Source: Phallusia fumigata (Eukaryota > Chordata > Ascidiacea > Phlebobranchia > Ascidiidae). From it: a stretch of DNA of 26,043 nt. Below, piece after piece: positions 21,301 through 26,043 of the stretch. Every line of letters begins with the position of its first letter. Position 1 is the first letter of the stretch. The stretch covers positions 1-26,043 of the forward strand of contig QXVZ01000573.1 in NCBI GenBank assembly GCA_008931825.1, written 5' to 3'. Below the pieces are notes generated by a model. It did not search any database and was not told the origin of the DNA. It saw only the letters and a list, made by a program, of their open reading frames with translations. Made by a program: the position numbers and the translations under genes.

Positions 21301-24300
21301 TCTTGCTTAATTATCATGTGCAGAACTACCAGTTATAGCATCAGAAATATATACCTACCTCTTGAATGACTGAGAGCTCATTGTTGGTATCGGTAAAAAG
21401 ACCTTTGTACTTTTCAACCTCTTCATTTCTCATCTGTAAAGTGGCCGTCAGCTCTTCGATTTTGTTCTGCATATCCCTGTGTGTATACATGTAAAATTTT
21501 GTGATCATCCTGAAACAGCATTTCTCCCTTTTACTTCAGATCCAAAATCGTCAAAAAACAGCTTCAGTTTATTTCCTTGTGATAAATACAATTTCTGGCC
21601 AAATCAGTCCCATGACTTTATACATTTAAGGCTTTTAGATTTTATAAGAAATAAGTACATTATCCCTATTCATTTATCTCTTGCCCATTAGCCCAGGACT
21701 AGAAAGCATGTGTGATTAGCCTGGTAGTTCTTGTCCACACCCAAATTAAAAAGTATGTCCACCCAAGCCTAGACTTCAGGTTAAAACTAATTACAAGCAA
21801 AGTTGACCTTGCACACTGTCCATTATTGCTAAACCTTTCACCCGTAGTTTTAGAATTGTGCTTGTGGAAAACAAGTTAACTTACTGGTACTGTTTTGGGT
21901 CAAGATATATTCCATTTTTTTCTCTTGTGGCCACAATTTCTTTCTGCAATCTTCTGATCTCCTCATCGTACTCCTACGTTAACAAATATGTTATAATGCA
22001 CAGTGTGTATCTGTAATCACAAAGTACACTCAAATGTAGTATACTTTTTAATCATATCTGTGTTACGCACTTGAAAAAGTTCATACAACACTTAACGGCT
22101 ATTCTTTTATACACCTACTTATGGATTTTTAGCGCTGGGCCTCCAACAGTACAAACGGCCTTAAAATTTTGCATTTTGTATCACTTCATAAATAATAATA
22201 AATATCAAATTGAAACTGCAAACCTTAATAAGAGCACGTTTGGTGAGTTTCTGGTTCACTTTGGGTCTGTTGTGAATATTTTTGGAGCGGTAGGCATAGT
22301 CCAGTGTACTCAGTGTCTCTTCCAGATTGTCGCTGCCGGGGGAGACTGTTGCGATGATTGACGTCTTGGTGCAACCACCGAGTGAATCCTGCAGCAACCT
22401 CGTCAGTTTGCTCTCCCTGTAGATACAGAGTGAATTGAGTGGCAACATATTATAACCCAGAACAGGTGCCTATCCAAGGCTAGCGTTCTACAACTGAACT
22501 CTACAGGCTCAGATGGTATGTTCACCGAAAGTTGAGCGATAAACATCAACTTGTAATAGGGGATTGCTAGATTGATGCTGTATGTAACATGACACTTGAC
22601 AAACCTGTATGGTACATGTGGTGCTCTGTCAACGAGCGCAGTGATGCATCGGCCGAGTGTCAACAAACTGGTGTTAATGTTTCCAGCCTCTCGAGCTCTC
22701 TTGTCGATCGCTCCTGATCGACCAATGTTTTCGCTCCCAGCCAGGTCAACCTAATAAATGGAAAGTTAATGTGGTAAATAGTATGGATGAGTGGATTCAA
22801 ACCAGTAAGCGAGTATTCATTACTGCATTTTTGTTCCTTGTTATGCTTGGTGATAAATCAAAAACTATACATCGATGAGTATAAGTTCAAACAAGGTCTA
22901 AACAACAAAAACGCCAAAAGTGCAGAATAGTACTTTAATTGGCAAAATTTATTAAACAATCATACTTCCCAAAATGCTCAGAAACATTTTAGTTTTTAAA
23001 TATAAAAGATATATTGATTAATTTAATAAAGTTCATTTCAATACATGTGTGATAAATTCCAAGTGGTAAATCCATTCCAGTTACACAAAATGTCATAATA
23101 CCATCAAATATTAGCATAAGATGCTCTATGCTCTACCAAACTGGACACTTGTAGTTCTGGCCTTCCCAAGTAGATGGCCAAACAGTGATTTCCAACAATA
23201 AGACTTTCGCTAGGTTCAATTAGGCTAGGTACAAACCAAATTTAGTTTTCCGATCTTGATCAACTCTTCTTCTTCCATTTGGTTTTTGGTGATGTCTTTA
23301 GAGTGAACGGTCACAGAGAAGACGCTATGTGACCTGTTAAAGTACAGAAAAGTTCTCGTCATTTTCAAGGATTCACTCTTGCTTAACTTTAAGTGCATAC
23401 AAATTTTGATTTTTTTACCATTGAAAACAGTTAGGAGGGGCAAAAAAAATTAAATGTGATGCTCAACTAACATCTGCTAAACAGCGCAAAACAATACAAA
23501 AAAAAACATAACAAGTCCCTGCTGCATACCTAATAATAATATAAGATGCTTTAATTGTATTATACAGAATTAAATGAAGCTTATTATTTCCAGAAAGGTT
23601 GATGAAAATGAATCTATAACATATAGATACCTGCTTGAGAATTCATTCAAGTCGGTAGCAGCAGTTCTCCGCTTAGCAGCCCCTTGTTGTAAGATTTCAT
23701 ACACGTCTGATTTGTGTTGGACAAGCACCTCAGTTAATCCTGACACGACCACCGATCCCTGCAACACAAAGTGCCATGTTACATTGTGTAAAATCTACCA
23801 TAACCTTGTTATAAATACCTATTTGAGATGGTAAGAGTACTATTTACTAAGGTTTCAACATGGGTTTTTAGCTGTTCGCTTAAATGATTTCTTTTGTATC
23901 ATTTGAGATGGAACAACACCGAAATCTAAGTCCACCATCGAGCTGCCTGCCTCATTGCAGTTCTAATGGGTATATTTAAATGATTTGATAAGTTTGTAAC
24001 CTTATTGGGGTAAACCAAGCGGGTTCCACTGATCTTCAGCAATCCCGCATAAGTTTCTTGCTCAGCGAAACACAAGCACCTGACACAGGATTAGAATCCA
24101 CAACTTTAAAAGAACAAGGTGGCTACACTAATCACTCAAGTAATTGGGCAAAATTTTTAAACAGATTATTTTTGAGACAGTACCTTTCTGCTGCTGTCAT
24201 CGTAGATTTTCATTTTAGGCATGCCACTAGATGGCGAGAGTAAGTCATAAATCTCTTCGTTGTAAATTTCTAGCAAAGACACTCGAACGCTGAACTCTGA

Positions 24301-26043
24301 TCTGGACTGGAAACAACAGAGAGAAAAAAAATTATTGTTTTCCAGAAATTTGACAGTAGTTTGCACGATAACAAAGAACATAAATATTAAACCTTGCCAA
24401 CAGGCAACAGCTGTTAAACAATGAATTTGGAAAACTAGTAAGTTAACTTATATGATATTAATGAGTTATTTTTACTTTAAAACATTTAATATTTTGAAAA
24501 GTTTGGACTATACCAAAACATCGACCAACGTGTTTTACTGAAATGTTTCAGCTAACGGAAAATCCAATATATTAGTAATCTTAACTCTAAAGAATTTTTC
24601 TTACTGCCTCAAGCTGGTCAAACAACTGACTGAGAGCTCTGGGAATGATTCCAGCCCTGGGGTCGGTATCCCACGAGTAATCTTGGCCCCTTGTGCGCTC
24701 GCCTTCCATAGTAAATGTTTTTCCTGTGCCCGTTTGTCCATACCTGCAAAAACATCAGTTGATTTTATGTATATGTATGACTATTACAAATGTTTTGCTA
24801 CCATCAACACAAAATGTGACCAGAATGACCTGATCATAGTTTTGTACACTTGTACAGTGTTTTCCTGATTATAAAATAAAAGCGTGAGCAAATGCTACTG
24901 TAGACCACTTTTTAACATGTGCAGTTGTCATCTTTAGAAGGCATTAATGCCTGCAAACAAGTATTAACTGGTATTTTACTGCTGACATCATCTAAAACAT
25001 AAAATTATGTGTTTAAATTTTCAAATTTCTTTCAAATCAGTGCTGTTTTAGTGAATATTTTTTTAAATTTGTAGATAATTAACACAATTGCTAAGTGGTA
25101 TTACTGNTACAAATGTTTTGCTACCATCAACACAAAATGTGACCAGAATGACCTGATCATAGTTTTGTACACTTGTACAGTGTTTTCCTGATTATAAAAT
25201 AAAAGCGTGAGCAAATGCTACTGTAGACCACTTTTTAACATGTGCAGTTGTCATCTTTAGAAGGCATTAATGCCTGCAAACAAGTATTAACTGGTATTTT
25301 ACTGCTGACATCATCTAAAACATAAAATTATGTGTTTAAATTTTCAAATTTCTTTCAAATCAGTGCTGTTTTAGTGAATATTTTTTTAAATTTGTAGATA
25401 ATTAACACAATTGCTAAGTGGTATTACTGTTGATCCTAAAATCTCTGCTGCTGCCATGGAAATTTGCAAATTTCACTAATGACACACTTACGCCAGGACT
25501 GTGCAGTTATAACCAGCTAACACATCCTGAAGTTGCCCAGAAACAACTGCATTGTAAACGTCGATTTGTGACGAGTTCGGCCCGAATACCTGCAAATGGT
25601 ACATGCCGTTGTTAAGTATGAAACACAATATCCATGCATAACAAGAAAAAATAGACAGATAAAATTCACTGTATGACTAACTTTGTTTAAACATTGTGGG
25701 TCACATATAAAAATAGGTCCTACAGTACACAACACATATTTTGCTGTCAAAAGACACTCAAAATTCAACAAATTTTAACTTTTCATCCCGACTATAATAT
25801 TAAGAAAACAAATAAGGAGTCTTCTGGCAAATGTATTTTTGTGTGCCGACATTTAGACATCATATTCAGGCCGTCTTCTTTAGGGAAAATGACTAAGATG
25901 GCCTAAATAGGATGTTGAAATGCCGGTACCCAAAAATATGTTTGCCAGAAGAGCCTTCGTAAGTTTAAAGAATGCCCGGCAGCAATAGCTTAAGTTCGAT
26001 CATTAAAAGACAACCTAAAGTAGCTTACATTATCAAAAGCATA
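13555..26043 (-). CDS. KIF11: Kinesin-5 (Eg5), 23 exons, 5' end outside window
   Basis: Kinesin-5 is a plus-end-directed homotetrameric motor that crosslinks and slides antiparallel microtubules to separate spindle poles. Exons in coding order: 26029-26043 (partial), 25492-25589, 24605-24743, 24184-24306, 23631-23758, 23237-23333, 22605-22750, 22224-22416, 21885-21973, 21359-21476, 20894-20989, 20248-20363, 19746-19837, 19354-19442, 19082-19165, 18876-18998, 18293-18394, 17633-17842, 17044-17223, 16253-16475, 15148-15350, 14387-14461 and 13555-13662 (TAA 13555-13557). All junctions are phase-consistent over 2847 nt, giving 948 residues; about 65-75 N-terminal residues are missing, for a family length near 1050. 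The motor, BimC box and C-terminal motifs all match KIF11. Introns not listed separately hold nothing I can name. Confidence 0.97.
13757..13810 (+). repeat. tRNA-derived sequence (SINE head or tRNA relic)
   Basis: A perfect B box, GGGTTCGAATCCC (13789-13801), closes a T-arm-like stem. An A-box-like TTAGCGGGACG lies about 30 bases upstream. The spacing is short and I cannot fold a full acceptor stem, so I do not call a functional tRNA. It sits in the last KIF11 intron. Confidence 0.5.
14075..14301. repeat. 113-bp direct duplication around a single N
   Basis: Copy 1 is 14075-14187 and copy 2 is 14189-14301, with one N at 14188. They differ at one base (GTTGTTATG versus GTTCTTATG). An exact junction at one N is best explained by two contig ends that overlap but were not merged. 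The open frame at 13974-14372 that crosses it is an artefact. Confidence 0.9.
14156..14175. promoter_or_regulatory. 20-bp perfect palindrome with two TGACGT half sites
   Basis: The sequence runs ACGTCACACA then its exact reverse complement, so TGACGT-type bZIP half sites (CREB/ATF-like) point outward from a CACATGTG centre that is also an E-box. It recurs at 14270-14289 only because of the duplication. It lies in a KIF11 intron; function is unknown. Confidence 0.4.
14462..15147 (-). other. KIF11 intron without recognised features
   Basis: This 686-base intron separates the BimC exon from the GGVPFF exon. The only structure I noticed is an 8-bp-stem hairpin at 14632-14655 (CGAGCATC and its complement). 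Open frames on either strand here show no protein-like pattern. Confidence 0.5.
15424..15800. repeat. Cluster of hAT-type terminal sequences in a KIF11 intron
   Basis: At 15493 is CAGTGTTTCTCAAACTTTTT, the standard outer end of many hAT-type MITEs. CTATAGGTCGCGACTCC lies near 15440, and AGGGTTCTTAATTTTTAAC followed by TATGGGTCGCGA near 15758-15787. These look like ends of nested or decayed non-autonomous elements. I could not pair them into one intact element with a target duplication. Confidence 0.5.
16253..21973 (-). CDS. KIF11: KIF11 coiled-coil stalk (12 exons)
   Basis: Twelve exons encode residues about 314-820. The first, [20 protein letters not shown] then [10 protein letters not shown], corresponds to the family sequence that follows ALIK after the motor. 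The rest is Glu/Lys/Gln-rich helix with polar heptads, as in the kinesin-5 stalk that forms the bipolar tetramer. Sequence conservation here is low in the family, so exons were placed by open frame, splice signals and phase. Most exon lengths are multiples of three. The longest are 17633-17842 and 16253-16475, the latter ending in LVRVLPTG, which runs into the BimC box across the intron. Confidence 0.9.
16722..17012. repeat. Possible TIR element in a KIF11 intron
   Basis: The left end is near CAGAGCTTTTTAAAGTGGGC followed by ATCAGCGCCCCCTGG. The right end, read on the other strand, is CTGTGTTTCTTAATCTTTTC. The ends share only a partial match, and I cannot define a target duplication. This is typical of decayed hAT-type MITEs. 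Confidence 0.4.
17943..17976 (+). repeat. Foldback family B, single arm
   Basis: CTGCCAGAGAACTTGTATAT followed by AGTGAATACATTGTA matches the arm of the element at 6660-6787 with few changes. The opposite arm is not present. It lies in the KIF11 intron between exons 18293-18394 and 17633-17842. Confidence 0.7.
19875..20001. repeat. Foldback (MITE-like) element, family A, copy 2
   Basis: The left arm starts GAAGATACAGGCCAGTAGTT and the right arm, on the other strand, starts AGATACAAGCCAGTAATT then GTGTGTAAAACATTTTCTAC. The right arm matches the left arm of copy 1 at 3368 over nearly 40 bases. It lies in the KIF11 intron 19838-20247. Confidence 0.8.
20664..20744. repeat. Long hairpin in a KIF11 intron
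   Basis: Two arms of about 35 bases pair almost perfectly (core AAAGGTCT, AGAATATTGG, TCCAA and complements) around a loop of about 10 bases. A transcribed KIF11 intron would fold it into a stable stem. It may be a foldback element, as weaker symmetry seems to continue outward, or a precursor-like hairpin. Confidence 0.7.
22224..26043 (-). CDS. KIF11: KIF11 motor domain and neck (8 exons)
   Basis: The partial first exon encodes YAFDN, continued by [12 protein letters not shown], as in the beta-strand before the P-loop. The P-loop GQTGTGKT is at visible residues 40-47, switch I SSRSHS at 166-171 (split by an intron) and switch II DLAGSEN at 202-208. [23 protein letters not shown] and the neck-side [12 protein letters not shown] follow, ending the exon at 22224. 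Loop 5 reads [16 protein letters not shown] and keeps the Trp and Asp that line the Eg5 allosteric inhibitor pocket. In helix alpha3 the equivalents of human Tyr211, Leu214 and Arg221 are kept, but Glu215 is Gln ([12 protein letters not shown]). All nucleotide-binding residues are intact, so an active motor is expected. Confidence 0.96.
22452..22512 (-). repeat. tRNA-like relic in a KIF11 intron
   Basis: On the - strand it reads GTAGAGTTCAGTTGTAGAAC then GCTAGCCTTGGATAGG, resembling the D-arm, anticodon arm and variable region of a tRNA. A remnant TCTGGGTT follows where the B box should be. The T-arm is degraded, so it is a relic or SINE head. Confidence 0.45.
22751..23236 (-). other. KIF11 intron without clear features
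   Basis: AT-rich, 486 bases. Around 23118-23145 the - strand has CAGTTTGGTAGAGCATAGAG, reminiscent of a tRNA D-arm, but no B box follows, so I make no call. Nothing else stands out. Confidence 0.4.
24074..24140 (-). repeat. tRNA-derived (SINE-like) fragment
   Basis: On the - strand an A-box-like GATTAGTGTAGCCACC is followed about 30 bases on by GTGGATTCTAATCCTGTG, a near B box. This is the usual head of a tRNA-derived SINE. It lies in the KIF11 intron 23759-24183. Confidence 0.5.
24785..25429. repeat. 322-bp direct duplication around a single N
   Basis: Copy 1 is 24785-25106 and copy 2 is 25108-25429, with one N at 25107. They appear identical by eye over the full length. As at 14188, this looks like an unmerged contig overlap. 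It inflates the KIF11 intron 24744-25491 without touching exons. Confidence 0.92.
25818..25953. repeat. Foldback (MITE-like) element, family D
   Basis: The left arm begins TCTTCTGGCAAATGTATTTT and runs through CCGACATTT to AGGCCGTCTT. The right arm is its near reverse complement and ends TTTGCCAGAAGA. Arms of about 60 bases with scattered mismatches flank a short centre. It lies in the first KIF11 intron of the window. Confidence 0.8.

Noticed and set aside
1..26043. Prokaryotic features (operons with Shine-Dalgarno sites, CRISPR arrays, insertion sequences)
   Set aside because: Spliced metazoan genes fill the window, and no regularly spaced repeats or bacterial genes are seen.

Overview
The window is AT-rich animal nuclear DNA. 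It holds three protein genes with many short GT-AG introns, separated and interrupted by small non-autonomous transposons. The kinesin and RNase P sequences are clearly metazoan. Exon density, intron sizes and foldback elements fit an invertebrate deuterostome, and a tunicate such as Ciona is my best guess. That guess is inferred from general character, not from a diagnostic marker.

Left edge, + strand (136-1814): the last three exons of the RNase P/MRP protein subunit RPP30; its 5' exons lie outside the window. Positions 1815-3673 form a convergent intergenic stretch with no gene I can support; it includes one foldback element.

Centre, - strand (12581 down to 3674): an 18-exon gene whose splice phases all agree and give a 909-residue open frame. 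It encodes a long, mostly helical N-terminal part followed by a C-terminal protein-kinase fold that has lost the DFG aspartate and the catalytic-loop asparagine. I do not recognise the family. It is the best candidate here for something undescribed.

Right half, - strand (26043 down to 13555): 23 exons of kinesin-5 (KIF11/Eg5), from just before the P-loop to the stop codon. They cover the motor, the neck, the coiled-coil stalk, the BimC box and the basic C-terminus. Only the N-terminal exons are missing. The kinesin and the pseudokinase gene are tandem on the same strand, about 1 kb apart.

The introns carry a hAT-like element with an 8-bp target duplication, several foldback (MITE-like) families with copies in more than one gene, and tRNA-derived fragments. 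Two direct duplications (113 bp and 322 bp) each have a single N exactly between the copies, which points to unmerged contig overlaps, not biology.

The three genes show no evident shared pathway. RPP30 acts in tRNA/rRNA processing and KIF11 in spindle assembly. RPP30 and KIF11 also lie near each other in human 10q23, so their closeness here may be old chordate linkage.
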